Positions 41,376 to 50,025 are shown, counted from the first letter of the stretch. The stretch is DNA of 64,000 nt from Kitasatospora aureofaciens (GCF_001188955.3 NZ_JPRF03000032.1:423930-487929); one strand, 5' to 3'. Made by a program: numbers and translations. Notes: generated from the sequence alone by a model not told the origin.

Positions 41376-42308
41376 GTGCAGATCGCACCCAAGGGCGAAC
41401 AGGCCCGCAACAACACCGCGTTGCCCAAGGCCATGACGCTGATCGAGGCGCTGCCCTGGCTGGAGCGCTTCCACGGCAAGACCATCGTGATCAAGTTCGG
41501 CGGCAACGCCATGGTCGACGAGAGCCTCAAGGCGGCCTTCGCCCAGGACGTCGTCTTCCTCCGCTACGCCGGGCTGCACCCCGTCGTGGTGCACGGCGGC
41601 GGCCCGCAGATCAGCGCCCAGCTGGACAGGCTCGGCCTGGAGTCCAACTTCACCAACGGCCTGCGCGTCACCACCCCCGAGACCATGGACGTGGTCCGGA
41701 TGGTGCTGGCCGGTCAGGTCCAGCGCGAGCTGGTCGGCCTGCTCAACGAGCACGGCCCGTTCGCCGTCGGCATGACCGGCGAGGACGCCCACACCATGAC
41801 GGCCGTCAAGCGCTACGCGGTGGTCGACGGCGAACAGGTCGACATCGGCCTGGTCGGCGACATCGTCAACATCGAGGCCGGCGCCGTGAAGGCGCTGATC
41901 GCCGACGGCCGGATCCCGGTCATCTCCTCGATCGCCCGCGGCGCCGACGGCCACGTGTACAACATCAACGCCGACACCGCGGCCGCCGCCCTGGCGGTCG
42001 CCCTCGGCGCCGAGATGCTGGTGGTGCTGACCGACGTCGAGGGCCTGTACAAGGACTGGCCGAACTCCGACGACGTGATCAGCCAGCTCAACGCCACTGA
42101 ACTGGAGACGCTGCTGCCCGGTCTGGCCAGCGGCATGCTCCCCAAGATGGAGGGCTGCCTGCGCGCCGTCCGCTCCGGCGTGGGCACCGCCCGCGTGCTG
42201 GACGGCCGGGTGCAGCACAGCCTGCTGCTGGAGATCTTCACCGACGAGGGCATCGGCACGATGGTCGTGCCGGACGACGAACCGACCGTGACCGGGGGAC
42301 TGGCATGA
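41376..42308 (+). CDS. argB: Acetylglutamate kinase
   Basis: 310 residues, GTG start with GAGGGA 8 bases upstream. Amino-acid kinase fold: VIKFGGNAM near residue 40, VHGGGPQI, GLVGDIVNI and INADTAAAALAVAL. An N-terminal helix of about 20 residues precedes the core; this is typical of the arginine-inhibited hexameric forms, so feedback inhibition by arginine is likely. Stop overlaps argD by four bases (ATGA). Confidence 0.96.
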   Translation: MQIAPKGEQARNNTALPKAMTLIEALPWLERFHGKTIVIKFGGNAMVDESLKAAFAQDVVFLRYAGLHPVVVHGGGPQISAQLDRLGLESNFTNGLRVTTPETMDVVRMVLAGQVQRELVGLLNEHGPFAVGMTGEDAHTMTAVKRYAVVDGEQVDIGLVGDIVNIEAGAVKALIADGRIPVISSIARGADGHVYNINADTAAAALAVALGAEMLVVLTDVEGLYKDWPNSDDVISQLNATELETLLPGLASGMLPKMEGCLRAVRSGVGTARVLDGRVQHSLLLEIFTDEGIGTMVVPDDEPTVTGGLA

Positions 42309-43510
42309 CGCACAACGAGCAGCTCACCGACCGGTGGCAGCACAGCTTCACCGACAACTACGGCACCCCCCGGATCCCGCTGGTGCGCGGCGAGGGCGCC
42401 AAGCTCTGGGACGCGGACGGCAAGGAGTACACCGACCTGCTCGGCGGCATCGCCGTCAACGCCCTCGGCACCGCCCACCCGGCGGTCGTCGAGGCCGTCA
42501 GCAAGCAGATCGCCACCCTCGGCCACGTCTCCAACCTCTTCATGGCCGAGCCGACCATCGCCCTCGCCGAGCGGCTGCTGAAGCTGGACGGACGCGAGGG
42601 CGGCCGGGTGTTCTTCTGCAACTCCGGCGCCGAGGCCAACGAGGCCGCCTTCAAGATCAGCCGGCGCACCGGCCGCACCCACCTGGTCGCCCTCCAGGGC
42701 GGCTTCCACGGCCGGACGATGGGCGCCCTCGCGCTCACCGGCCAGCCCGCCAAGCAGGACCCGTTCCGCCCGCTGCCCGGCGACGTCACCCACGTCCCGT
42801 TCGGCGACGTCGAGGCGCTGCGCGCCGCCGTCACCACGGAGACCGCCGCCGTCTTCCTGGAGCCGGTCCAGGGCGAGAACGGCGCGATCCCGCTGCCCGA
42901 GGGCTACCTCGAGGCAGCCCGCGCGATCACCCGGGCCACCGGCACCCTGCTGGTCCTGGACGAGATCCAGACCGGCATCGGCCGTACCGGCTACTGGTTC
43001 GCCCACCAGGCCTTCGAGGGCGTCGAGCCCGACGTCGTCACCCTGGCCAAGGCGCTCGGCGGCGGACTGCCGATGGGCGCGGTGCTGGCCTTCGGTGAGG
43101 CCGCCGAGCTGCTCACGCCGGGCCAGCACGGCACCACCTTCGGCGGCAACCCGGTGGCCGCCGCGGCCGGACTCGCGGTGCTGGACACCATCGAGTCCGA
43201 GGGCCTGCTGGAGCACGTCCGCAAGATCGGCGACCGGCTGCGGCACGGCGTCGAGGCGATCGGCGACCCGCTGGTCTCGCACGTGCGCGGGGCCGGACTG
43301 CTGCTCGGCATCGTGCTCACGCGGCCGGTCTCCGCCCTGATCCAGGCCGCCGCCCAGCAGGCGGGCTTCCTGGTCAACGCCGCCGTCCCGGACGCCGTAC
43401 GGCTGGCTCCGCCGCTGGTGCTCACCGAGCAGGAGGCGGACGCCTTCCTCGCCGCGCTGCCGGGCATCCTCCGGACGGTGCGCGAGAGCGCCCCGGCCGA
43501 TGCGAGTTGA
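42305..43510 (+). CDS. argD: Acetylornithine aminotransferase
   Basis: 401 residues. Class III PLP aminotransferase: FCNSGAEANEAAFK near residue 105, LVLDEIQTGIGRTG, and the Schiff-base Lys249 in VTLAKALGGG. It converts N-acetylglutamate semialdehyde to N-acetylornithine and can also serve lysine synthesis. The start overlaps the argB stop. Confidence 0.96.
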   Translation: MTHNEQLTDRWQHSFTDNYGTPRIPLVRGEGAKLWDADGKEYTDLLGGIAVNALGTAHPAVVEAVSKQIATLGHVSNLFMAEPTIALAERLLKLDGREGGRVFFCNSGAEANEAAFKISRRTGRTHLVALQGGFHGRTMGALALTGQPAKQDPFRPLPGDVTHVPFGDVEALRAAVTTETAAVFLEPVQGENGAIPLPEGYLEAARAITRATGTLLVLDEIQTGIGRTGYWFAHQAFEGVEPDVVTLAKALGGGLPMGAVLAFGEAAELLTPGQHGTTFGGNPVAAAAGLAVLDTIESEGLLEHVRKIGDRLRHGVEAIGDPLVSHVRGAGLLLGIVLTRPVSALIQAAAQQAGFLVNAAVPDAVRLAPPLVLTEQEADAFLAALPGILRTVRESAPADAS

Positions 43511-43533
43511 CCGTCGTCCGGGAGAATAATCAC

Positions 43534-44082
43534 ATGACCGATTCCCGCTCCGGCCCGTCCGCCGCCGGCCCGACGCCGCAGGTCCCGCAGACCCGCACCG
43601 CGCGCCACCGGCGGATCGTGGACCTGCTCACCCGCCAGCCCGTGCGTTCGCAGAGTCAGCTCGCGAAGCTGCTCGCCGACGACGGACTCGTGGTCACCCA
43701 GGCCACCCTCTCCCGGGACCTGGACGAGCTGGGCGCGGTCAAGATCCGCAACCGGGACGGCGCGCTGATCTACGCCGTCCCGGCCGAGGGCGGCGACCGC
43801 ACGCCGCGCGCGCCGATGGGGGAGTCGGCCAGCGAGGGCCGGATGGCCCGGCTGGCCGGCGAGCTCATGGTCTCCGCCACCGCCTCCGGCAACCTGGTCG
43901 TGCTGCGCACCCCGCCGGGGGCCGCGCAGTTCCTCGCCTCGGCCATCGACCAGGCCGAGGTGTTCGAGATCATCGGCACCATCGCGGGCGACGACACCGT
44001 GCTGCTGATCAGCCGCGACGCCGCCGGCGGCCAGGCGCTGGCCGACCACCTCATGCAACTCGCCCAGGCCAAGGCGCAGTAG
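43534..44082 (+). CDS. argR: Arginine repressor
   Basis: 182 residues from the ATG at 43534 (GGGAGAA 7 bases upstream); a TTG 27 bases earlier is rejected. N-terminal winged helix with RHRRIVDLLTRQPVRSQSQL, and a C-terminal arginine-binding trimerisation domain ending in GTIAGDDTVLLISRD. It represses the arginine genes when arginine is present; its targets here are probably the two ARG-box-like promoters. Having argR as the last gene of the operon gives autoregulation. Confidence 0.95.
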   Translation: MTDSRSGPSAAGPTPQVPQTRTARHRRIVDLLTRQPVRSQSQLAKLLADDGLVVTQATLSRDLDELGAVKIRNRDGALIYAVPAEGGDRTPRAPMGESASEGRMARLAGELMVSATASGNLVVLRTPPGAAQFLASAIDQAEVFEIIGTIAGDDTVLLISRDAAGGQALADHLMQLAQAKAQ

Positions 44083-44098
44083 CACCTGCCCGACCCCG

Positions 44099-44132
44099 AA
44101 CCCCTGCCGCGGAGCCCCGCGGCAGGGGTTTT
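44099..44132 (+). terminator. Terminator after argR
   Basis: 14-bp stem (44099-44112 with 44117-44130) with a 4-base loop and a TTTT run that overlaps its 3' end, 17 bases after argR. Because of it argH needs its own promoter. Confidence 0.88.
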
Positions 44133-44166
44133 GTGTTTCATACGGCGTGATGCATACTTATGCCAC
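44131..44166 (+). promoter_or_regulatory. argH promoter with ARG-box-like operator
   Basis: TTGTGT (44131-44136), 18 bases, TACTTA (44155-44160) are weak promoter hexamers. The 15-base element GCATACTTATGCCAC at 44152-44166 matches that at argC. argH starts 30 bases downstream. Confidence 0.6.
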
Positions 44167-44195
44167 CCACTGCACAAGTGTAAGGAGCCCCCGCG

Positions 44196-45623
44196 ATGAC
44201 CGCCCAGCAGTCCTCCGACGTCCGCCTCTGGGGCGCGCGCTTCGCCGACGGCCCGTCCGAGGCGCTGGCCAGGCTCTCGGCCTCCGTCCACTTCGACTGG
44301 CGCCTCGCCCCGTACGACATCGCCGGCTCCAGGGCCCACGCCCGGGTGCTCCACCGGGCCGGCCTGCTCTCCGACGAGGAGCTGTCCGGCATGCTGGCCG
44401 GACTCGACCAGCTGCTCACCGACGTCCGGTCGGGGGCCTTCGTCGGCACCGTCGCCGACGAGGACGTCCACACCGCCCTGGAGCGCGGCCTGCTGGAGCG
44501 CCTCGGCGCCGACCTCGGCGGCAAGCTGCGGGCCGGGCGCTCGCGCAACGACCAGATCGCCACCCTGTTCCGGATGTACCTGCGGGACCACGCCAGGACC
44601 ATCGGCGGCCTGCTGCTCGACCTCCAGCACGCCCTGGTCGGCCTCGCCGAGGCGCACCCGGACACCGCCATGCCGGGCCGCACCCACCTCCAGCACGCCC
44701 AGCCGGTGCTCTTCGCCCACCACGTCCTCGCGCACGTGCAGGCCCTCGGCCGGGACGCCGAGCGGCTGCGCCAGTGGGACGCCCGCACCGCCGTCTCCCC
44801 GTACGGCTCCGGCGCGCTGGCCGGTTCCTCGCTCGGTCTCGACCCGGAGGCCGTCGCCGCCGACCTCGGCTTCGAGGGCGGCTCGGTCGGCAACTCCATC
44901 GACGGCACCGCCTCGCGCGACTTCGTCGCCGAATTCGCCTTCGTCACCGCGATGATCGGCGTCAACCTCTCCCGGATCGCGGAGGAGGTGATCATCTGGA
45001 ACACCAAGGAGTTCGGCTTCATCACCCTGCACGACGCCTTCTCCACCGGCTCCTCGATCATGCCGCAGAAGAAGAACCCGGACATCGCCGAGCTCGCCCG
45101 CGGCAAGTCCGGTCGGCTGATCGGCAACCTGACCGGCCTGCTGGCCACCCTCAAGGCGCTGCCGCTCGCCTACAACCGGGACCTCCAGGAGGACAAGGAG
45201 CCGGTCTTCGACTCCTGCGACACGCTGGAGGTGCTGCTGCCCGCCTTCACCGGGATGATGGCCACCCTCACCGTGCACCGGGAGCGGCTGGAGGAGCTGG
45301 CCCCGGCCGGCTTCTCGCTCGCCACCGACATCGCCGAGTGGCTGGTCAAGCAGGGCGTGCCGTTCCGGGTCGCGCACGAGGTCGCCGGGGCCTGCGTCAA
45401 GGTCTGCGAGGCCGAGGGCATCGAGCTGGGGGACCTGACGGACGAGCGGTTCGCCTCGATCTCCGAGCACCTGACCCCCGAGGTCCGCTCGGTGCTCAGC
45501 GTGCACGGCGCCATCGCCGCCCGCAACGGGCGCGGCGGCACCGCCCCCTCGGCCGTCGCGGTCCAGCTCGCCGAGGTGAAGGCGGACCTGGCGCGGCAGC
45601 AGGAGTGGGTCGCCCAGGGCTGA
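44196..45623 (+). CDS. argH: Argininosuccinate lyase
   Basis: 475 residues; ATG with AAGGAG upstream. Fumarase/aspartase superfamily: catalytic-loop signature GSSIMPQKKNPD near residue 286, with DEDVHTALE and GRTHLQHAQPV contributing substrate contacts. Last step of arginine synthesis, releasing fumarate. argF and argG are not in this window. Confidence 0.97.
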   Translation: MTAQQSSDVRLWGARFADGPSEALARLSASVHFDWRLAPYDIAGSRAHARVLHRAGLLSDEELSGMLAGLDQLLTDVRSGAFVGTVADEDVHTALERGLLERLGADLGGKLRAGRSRNDQIATLFRMYLRDHARTIGGLLLDLQHALVGLAEAHPDTAMPGRTHLQHAQPVLFAHHVLAHVQALGRDAERLRQWDARTAVSPYGSGALAGSSLGLDPEAVAADLGFEGGSVGNSIDGTASRDFVAEFAFVTAMIGVNLSRIAEEVIIWNTKEFGFITLHDAFSTGSSIMPQKKNPDIAELARGKSGRLIGNLTGLLATLKALPLAYNRDLQEDKEPVFDSCDTLEVLLPAFTGMMATLTVHRERLEELAPAGFSLATDIAEWLVKQGVPFRVAHEVAGACVKVCEAEGIELGDLTDERFASISEHLTPEVRSVLSVHGAIAARNGRGGTAPSAVAVQLAEVKADLARQQEWVAQG

Positions 45624-45638
45624 CCCCTGGGGCGGCGG

Positions 45639-45675
45639 GGGAGGGGCGCGGCGGGCCGACCGGCGCGCCCCTCCC
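45639..45675 (+). terminator. Hairpin after argH
   Basis: 12-bp stem (45639-45650 with 45664-45675) with a 13-base loop, 16 bases after argH. Confidence 0.7.
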
Positions 45676-45731
45676 GCGTGCGCGCCCCGGCCCGGGCGTA
45701 ACCGGCCCCGCCCGGGCCCGTCATCCACGGT

Positions 45732-45989
45732 GTGTGCACCCCCCTTCCGTCCGTCCCCTCCGCCGAGGACGTCTACCTCGCCGAACACCGCCGCCGCGTG
45801 GTCCGCGAGACCGTCGCCGCCCTGCCCGGCCGCTGCCCCCAGCTGATCGCCGCCCTCGCCGAGGACCCGCCACCGACGTACCGCGAACTCTCCGAGCGCC
45901 TCGGCATGCCGCGCGGCTCCATCGGTCCCACCCGCTCCCGCTGCCTGGCCTGCCTGCGCCTCCTCCTCCACGCCGAGCGCTACCCGTGA
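45732..45989 (+). CDS. Stand-alone sigma-70 region 4-like HTH protein
   Basis: 85 residues from a GTG. Residues 27-80 look like sigma region 4: ALPGRCPQLIAALAEDPPPTYRELSERLGMPRGSIGPTRSRCLACL, which resembles the C-terminal part of ECF-like sigma factors. Region 2 is missing and the upstream DNA has no frameshifted copy of it, so this is either a truncated sigma factor or a small DNA-binding regulator. I recall a sigma-like gene near argH in other streptomycetes, so it may be conserved as such. Confidence 0.65.
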   Translation: MCTPLPSVPSAEDVYLAEHRRRVVRETVAALPGRCPQLIAALAEDPPPTYRELSERLGMPRGSIGPTRSRCLACLRLLLHAERYP

Positions 45990-46162
45990 CCGCGCCCGGC
46001 CCGACTCGCGCTGCGTGACCACCTGACCCGGGTGCCCCCACCTCCCGCACCCTCTCGGGCCCGCCGCGTCCCGCCCCCACTGCGGCGTGACCCTTGCCAC
46101 GTCTGCCCCTCCGAAGGTTGAGGGAACCTGACACCCGGGTAGCACGCTGGCGAACGTCACTC

Positions 46163-46197
46163 TTGACGGTGGCGCACACGCTCGGATACTGAGCGTG
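46163..46197 (+). promoter_or_regulatory. Palindromic promoter of the GNAT gene
   Basis: TTGACG (46163-46168), 16 bases, GATACT (46185-46190). The -10 is flanked by CACGCTC (46177-46183) and GAGCGTG (46191-46197), a perfect 7-7-7 inverted repeat centred on it. A bound dimer would occlude the -10. Confidence 0.65.
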
Positions 46198-46248
46198 GGC
46201 GCGCCACCCTCTGCGCGCCGGGCACGATGACTGGGGAGGCCCCTCCAC

Positions 46249-46752
46249 ATGGGCATGAGCGTGATCATCTCGGCCGCTGCGGCCGAGGACGCGGAGCAGA
46301 TCCTCAAGCTCCAGTACCTGGGCTACCAGCCCGAGGCGGAGCTGTACGGCGACTGGGCGATCGAGCCCCTGACCCAGAGCCTGGAGAGCCTCCGCACCGA
46401 ACTGACCGAGCAGCACGTCCTGGTCGCCCGCCTGGGCGACGAGGTGGTGGGCGTCGTCCGCGGCCATGTCGACGCCGAGGGCATCGGCCGGATAGGGCGT
46501 CTGGTGGTCCACCCCCGGATGCAGCGGCACGGCCTGGGCGGCAGGCTCCTGGAGGCGTTGGAGCGCAGGATGGCCGAGGACAGTCGCCCGGTGACGGCCT
46601 ACCGGCTGTTCACCGGCCACCGCAGCCTCGGCAACCTGCGGCTGTACGCCCGCCAGGGCTACCGGCAGACCTCGGTCGAGCAGGTCAGCAGCCGGCTGAG
46701 CTTCGTGCACCTGGAGAAGCCGGTCGCGAGCGAGCTGGCCGCGACGGCCTGA
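46249..46752 (+). CDS. GNAT-family N-acetyltransferase
   Basis: 167 residues, ATG with GGGGAGG 9 bases before (an alternative ATG lies two codons in). Acetyl-CoA-binding loop RLVVHPRMQRHGLGGRLLEALE near residues 86-105, and the closing LRLYARQGYR motif. The substrate is unknown. Palindromic promoter upstream; metNIQ follows after about 600 bases. Confidence 0.88.
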   Translation: MGMSVIISAAAAEDAEQILKLQYLGYQPEAELYGDWAIEPLTQSLESLRTELTEQHVLVARLGDEVVGVVRGHVDAEGIGRIGRLVVHPRMQRHGLGGRLLEALERRMAEDSRPVTAYRLFTGHRSLGNLRLYARQGYRQTSVEQVSSRLSFVHLEKPVASELAATA

Positions 46753-46922
46753 GCCCCACCCGCCCGGGCCCCACCCGCCCGGCCTCACCCGCCTGAGCCC
46801 CGCCCGTCCCCGGGCATCCCTAGACGCCGCCACCATCCGGACGCCCCGGTGGCGGCGTCGAGGCACATCTCCGCAGGTCGGAACGGCCGGTGTCCGCAAT
46901 GCGGACAGTAGCCGTCACACAG

Positions 46923-46952
46923 TTGGGCGCAATTCGGGTCATCTGTTTTACT
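46923..46952 (+). promoter_or_regulatory. Promoter of the metNIQ transcript
   Basis: TTGGGC (46923-46928), 18 bases, TTTACT (46947-46952) with an extended TG three bases before it. The expected transcript start falls at 46959-46960, exactly the A of the leader ATG. Confidence 0.6.
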
Positions 46953-46959
46953 GGCTCAC

Positions 46960-47043
46960 ATGACTGCGACGACGAACTGGACCCCCACCGGCACGCTGCC
47001 GGCAGGTGAGCGTGCCATGTGCCGTCGAATGTGTCACTGCTGA
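46960..47043 (+). CDS. Cys/Met-rich leader peptide upstream of metNIQ
   Basis: 27 residues, beginning MTATTNWTPTGT and ending AMCRRMCHC then TGA. Three Cys and two Met fall in the last eight residues, the pattern of an attenuation peptide in which ribosomes stall when Cys-tRNA or Met-tRNA is scarce. No ribosome site precedes it; it is probably leaderless. It lies 306 bases before metN, with several inverted repeats between. Mycobacteria use Cys-rich upstream frames in front of sulfur-acquisition operons (established); the same role here is inference. Confidence 0.65.
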   Translation: MTATTNWTPTGTLPAGERAMCRRMCHC

Positions 47044-47349
47044 GGGCCACCGCCCCCGGGCACCCCGTCGAGGGTGCCTCCCCCTCGCGCCCCGAAGCGA
47101 GAATCCGGCGCCGCTCCCGCCCGTGCGAGCGCGCCGTCCTCCCGGAAAGCCTCCCCTCCGGCGTGCCCGCCCAGCGGCGGCCGTCGATGACTCGTCAGGG
47201 CCGCGCCGTCGTGCGGCCCGGCCGGCCTGCGGCCACGATCAAGGGGTGGCAGCTCCGGATCCCCTTGGTGAGGCGTCGTAGGACACCGCCGATCGAACGC
47301 AGGTCGGCCGGTGGACTCCGCCGCCCGCCCCCGACCCACGGAAGCAGCT
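47044..47349 (+). promoter_or_regulatory. metNIQ leader between leader peptide and metN
   Basis: 306 bases with no protein gene. It contains a hairpin CAAGGGG (47240-47246) with CCCCTTG (47261-47267) and further GC-rich inverted repeats. I do not see a T-tract terminator or a SAM-riboswitch core, so Rho-dependent or translational attenuation is more likely than intrinsic. Confidence 0.45.
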
Positions 47350-48375
47350 GTGATCACCACCACGGACCTGACCAAGGTCTACCGTTCCCGAGGCCGCGAG
47401 GTGACCGCCCTCGCCGGTGTCGACCTGCACGTCCGCCCGGGCGAGGTCTACGGAGTCGTCGGCACCAGCGGCGCCGGCAAGTCCACCCTCATCCGCTGCG
47501 TGAACATGCTGGAGCGCCCGACCTCCGGCACGGTCACCGTGGACGGGGTCGAGCTCACCGCCCTGTCCGGCGGCGAGAACCGGGCCGGCAAGGACCTGCG
47601 CGAGGCGCGCCGCCGGATCGGCATGGTCTTCCAGCACTTCAACCTGCTCTCCTCCCGCACGGTGCAGCAGAACGTCGAGCTGCCGCTGGAGATCATCGGC
47701 CTGGACCGCACCCAGCGCCGCCGCAAGGCCGCCGAACTATTGGACCTGGTCGGCCTCGGCGACAAGGCCCGCAGTTACCCCAACCAGCTCTCCGGCGGCC
47801 AGAAGCAGCGGGTGGGCATCGCCCGCGCCCTGGCCGGCGACCCCAAGGTGCTGCTCTCCGACGAGGCCACCTCGGCGCTCGACCCGGAGACCACCCGCTC
47901 GATCCTCAAGCTGCTGCGCGACCTCAACCAGCAGCTGGGCCTGACGGTCCTGCTGATCACCCACGAGATGGACGTCATCAAGTCCGTCTGCGACTCCGCC
48001 GCCCTGATGCGCGGCGGCCGGGTGGTGGAGTCCGGCGAGCTGACCGACCTGCTGGCCGAGCCCGGCTCGGAGCTGGCCCGGGAGCTGTTCCCGCTCAGCG
48101 AGTTCGGCACCGGCCATCCCGGCACCACCGTCCTGGAGATCACCTTCCAGGGCGACACCCCGGCGCAGCCCTTCGTCTCCCAGCTGGCCCGGACCTACCA
48201 GATCGACATCAACATCCTGGGTGCCGCGGTGGAGACCATCGCGGGCCGGATGGTCGGCCGGATGCGGGTGGAGCTGCCCGGCGGCCACCAGGACAACGTG
48301 GTGCCGATCGGCTACCTGCGCGAGCAGGGCCTGCAGGTGGACGTGATCGGCACGGCGAACGGAGCGGCGGCATGA
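47350..48375 (+). CDS. metN: Methionine ABC transporter ATP-binding protein
   Basis: 341 residues from the GTG at 47350 (GGAAG upstream); an earlier GTG adds 13 unconserved residues. Walker A GTSGAGKST, Q-loop VFQHFNLL, signature LSGGQKQR, Walker B LLSDEATSALD and H-loop THEMD. The C-terminal 95 residues form the ACT-like NIL domain that binds methionine and inhibits transport. Stop overlaps metI (ATGA). Confidence 0.95.
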   Translation: MITTTDLTKVYRSRGREVTALAGVDLHVRPGEVYGVVGTSGAGKSTLIRCVNMLERPTSGTVTVDGVELTALSGGENRAGKDLREARRRIGMVFQHFNLLSSRTVQQNVELPLEIIGLDRTQRRRKAAELLDLVGLGDKARSYPNQLSGGQKQRVGIARALAGDPKVLLSDEATSALDPETTRSILKLLRDLNQQLGLTVLLITHEMDVIKSVCDSAALMRGGRVVESGELTDLLAEPGSELARELFPLSEFGTGHPGTTVLEITFQGDTPAQPFVSQLARTYQIDINILGAAVETIAGRMVGRMRVELPGGHQDNVVPIGYLREQGLQVDVIGTANGAAA

Positions 48376-49115
48376 GTGGCCTGAGCTGGGACCAGATGCA
48401 GGAGCTGATGTGGCCCGCCACCCAGGAGACCTTCCAGATGGTCGGGGTCGCGACGGTCTGCACCGTCCTGGTCGGACTCCCCATCGGCGTGCTGCTGGTG
48501 CTCACCTCCAAGGGCGGGGCGCTGCAGAACCAGCCGGTGAACAAGGTGCTGGGCGCGGTCGTGAACCTCGCCCGCTCGCTGCCGTTCATCATCCTGATGA
48601 TCGCGCTGATCTCCTTCACCCGGTGGCTGACCGGCAACTCCCTCGGCTGGCAGGCCGCGACCGTGCCGCTGACCGTCGGTGCGATCCCCTTCTTCGCCCG
48701 GCTGGTCGAGACCTCCGTGCGTGAGGTCGACCGCGGTCTGATCGAGGCGGTCCAGGCGATGGGCGGCAGCACCTGGACGCTGGTGCGCAAGACGCTCGTC
48801 CCCGAGGCGCTGCCCGGCATCGTGGCCTCCGTCACCACCACGGTCATCGCGCTGATCGGCTACTCCGCGATGGCCGGCACGGTCGGCGGTGGCGGCCTGG
48901 GCGACCTCGCCTACCGGTACGGCTACCTGCGCTTCGAGACCGCCTTCATGTGGATCATCGTGGCCGAGATCGCGATCATCGTCACCGTGATCCAGCTGGC
49001 CGGCGACCTCGCCGTGCGCCGGCTGGCCAACCGGGGACGCGGCGGCGGACGCACCCGCCTGCTCCGCCCGCGCGCCTCCGCCCCGGCCCCCGACGAGGAC
49101 CTCGTCGCCTCCTAG
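48372..49115 (+). CDS. metI: Methionine ABC transporter permease
   Basis: 247 residues, ATG in the metN stop overlap. Five hydrophobic segments; the coupling loop EAVQAMGGSTWTLVRKTLVPEALPGI contacts the ATPase. The C-terminal 30 residues are an Arg/Pro-rich cytoplasmic tail. Confidence 0.94.
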   Translation: MSGLSWDQMQELMWPATQETFQMVGVATVCTVLVGLPIGVLLVLTSKGGALQNQPVNKVLGAVVNLARSLPFIILMIALISFTRWLTGNSLGWQAATVPLTVGAIPFFARLVETSVREVDRGLIEAVQAMGGSTWTLVRKTLVPEALPGIVASVTTTVIALIGYSAMAGTVGGGGLGDLAYRYGYLRFETAFMWIIVAEIAIIVTVIQLAGDLAVRRLANRGRGGGRTRLLRPRASAPAPDEDLVAS

Positions 49116-49173
49116 ACCTCCCTCGTCCGACCTCCGGACGCGGCTCCCCGTATCACGCAGAAAGGCACTTTTC

Positions 49174-49998
49174 GTGCGCAACGTTCTGAAGTTCACCAGT
49201 GTCCTCGCCACCGCCGGCCTCGCCCTGTCGCTGGCCGCCTGCGGCAGCTCGGGCTCGTCCTCCTCGGACCCGAACGCGCCGCTGAAGGTCGTCGCCAGCC
49301 CGACCCCGCACGGGCAGGTCCTGAAGTTCGTCAACGACAACCTCGCGGCCAAGGCGGGCCTCAAGCTCGACATCAAGGAGGTCACCGACTACGTGACCCC
49401 CAACACGGCGGTGCAGGACGGTTCGGCCGACGCCAACTACTTCCAGCACGTCCCGTACCTGGATGACTTCAACAAGAAGAACGGCACGGACATCGTCTCG
49501 GTCGAGACCGTCCACCTGGAGCCGCTGGGCGTCTACTCCAAGAAGGTCAAGTCGATCAACGACCTGCCGTCCGGCGCCACCGTCGGCCTGCCGAACGACG
49601 CCACCAACGAGGGCCGCGCGCTCAAGCTGCTCGCCGACAACAAGCTCATCACCCTCAAGGAGGGCGCCGGCACCGCCGCCACCCCGGCGGACGTGACGGG
49701 CAACCCGAAGAACTTCAAGTGGAAGGAGCTGGAGGCCGCCCAGCTGCCCCGCTCCATCGCCGACCTCGACGCCGCCGTGATCAACGGCAACTACGCGCTC
49801 GACTCCGGCCTGAAGCCCGCCACCGACGCCCTGGTGCTGGAGAAGGCCGAGGGCAACCCGTACGCCAACATCCTCGCCGTCAAGAAGGGCAAGGAGAACG
49901 ACCCGCGGGTGAAGAAGCTGGCCGAGCTGCTGCACTCCGACGAGGTCAAGAAGTACATCGACGACACGTTCCAGGGTTCGGTCATCCCTGCGTTCTGA
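49174..49998 (+). CDS. metQ: Methionine-binding lipoprotein
   Basis: 274 residues, GTG with AAAGG upstream. Lipobox LSLAAC with lipidated Cys23. NlpA/MetQ fold: VVASPTPHGQVLKFV, YFQHVPYLDDF and the C-terminal VINGNYALDSGL motif. It completes metNIQ, an importer of D/L-methionine. Followed by a strong hairpin. Confidence 0.95.
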   Translation: MRNVLKFTSVLATAGLALSLAACGSSGSSSSDPNAPLKVVASPTPHGQVLKFVNDNLAAKAGLKLDIKEVTDYVTPNTAVQDGSADANYFQHVPYLDDFNKKNGTDIVSVETVHLEPLGVYSKKVKSINDLPSGATVGLPNDATNEGRALKLLADNKLITLKEGAGTAATPADVTGNPKNFKWKELEAAQLPRSIADLDAAVINGNYALDSGLKPATDALVLEKAEGNPYANILAVKKGKENDPRVKKLAELLHSDEVKKYIDDTFQGSVIPAF

Positions 49999-50025
49999 TC
50001 GTCGTACGTCATATCGCGTGGCGTC

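Noticed and set aside
46820..47050. Minus-strand 76-codon frame opposite the metNIQ leader peptide
   Set aside because: No family resemblance or ribosome site, and it runs against the promoter and leader peptide, which explain the region better.
47044..47349. SAM riboswitch upstream of metN
   Set aside because: A GGGTGGCAGC string near 47243 recalls the SAM-IV core, but the expected surrounding helices and pseudoknot partners could not be found by eye.
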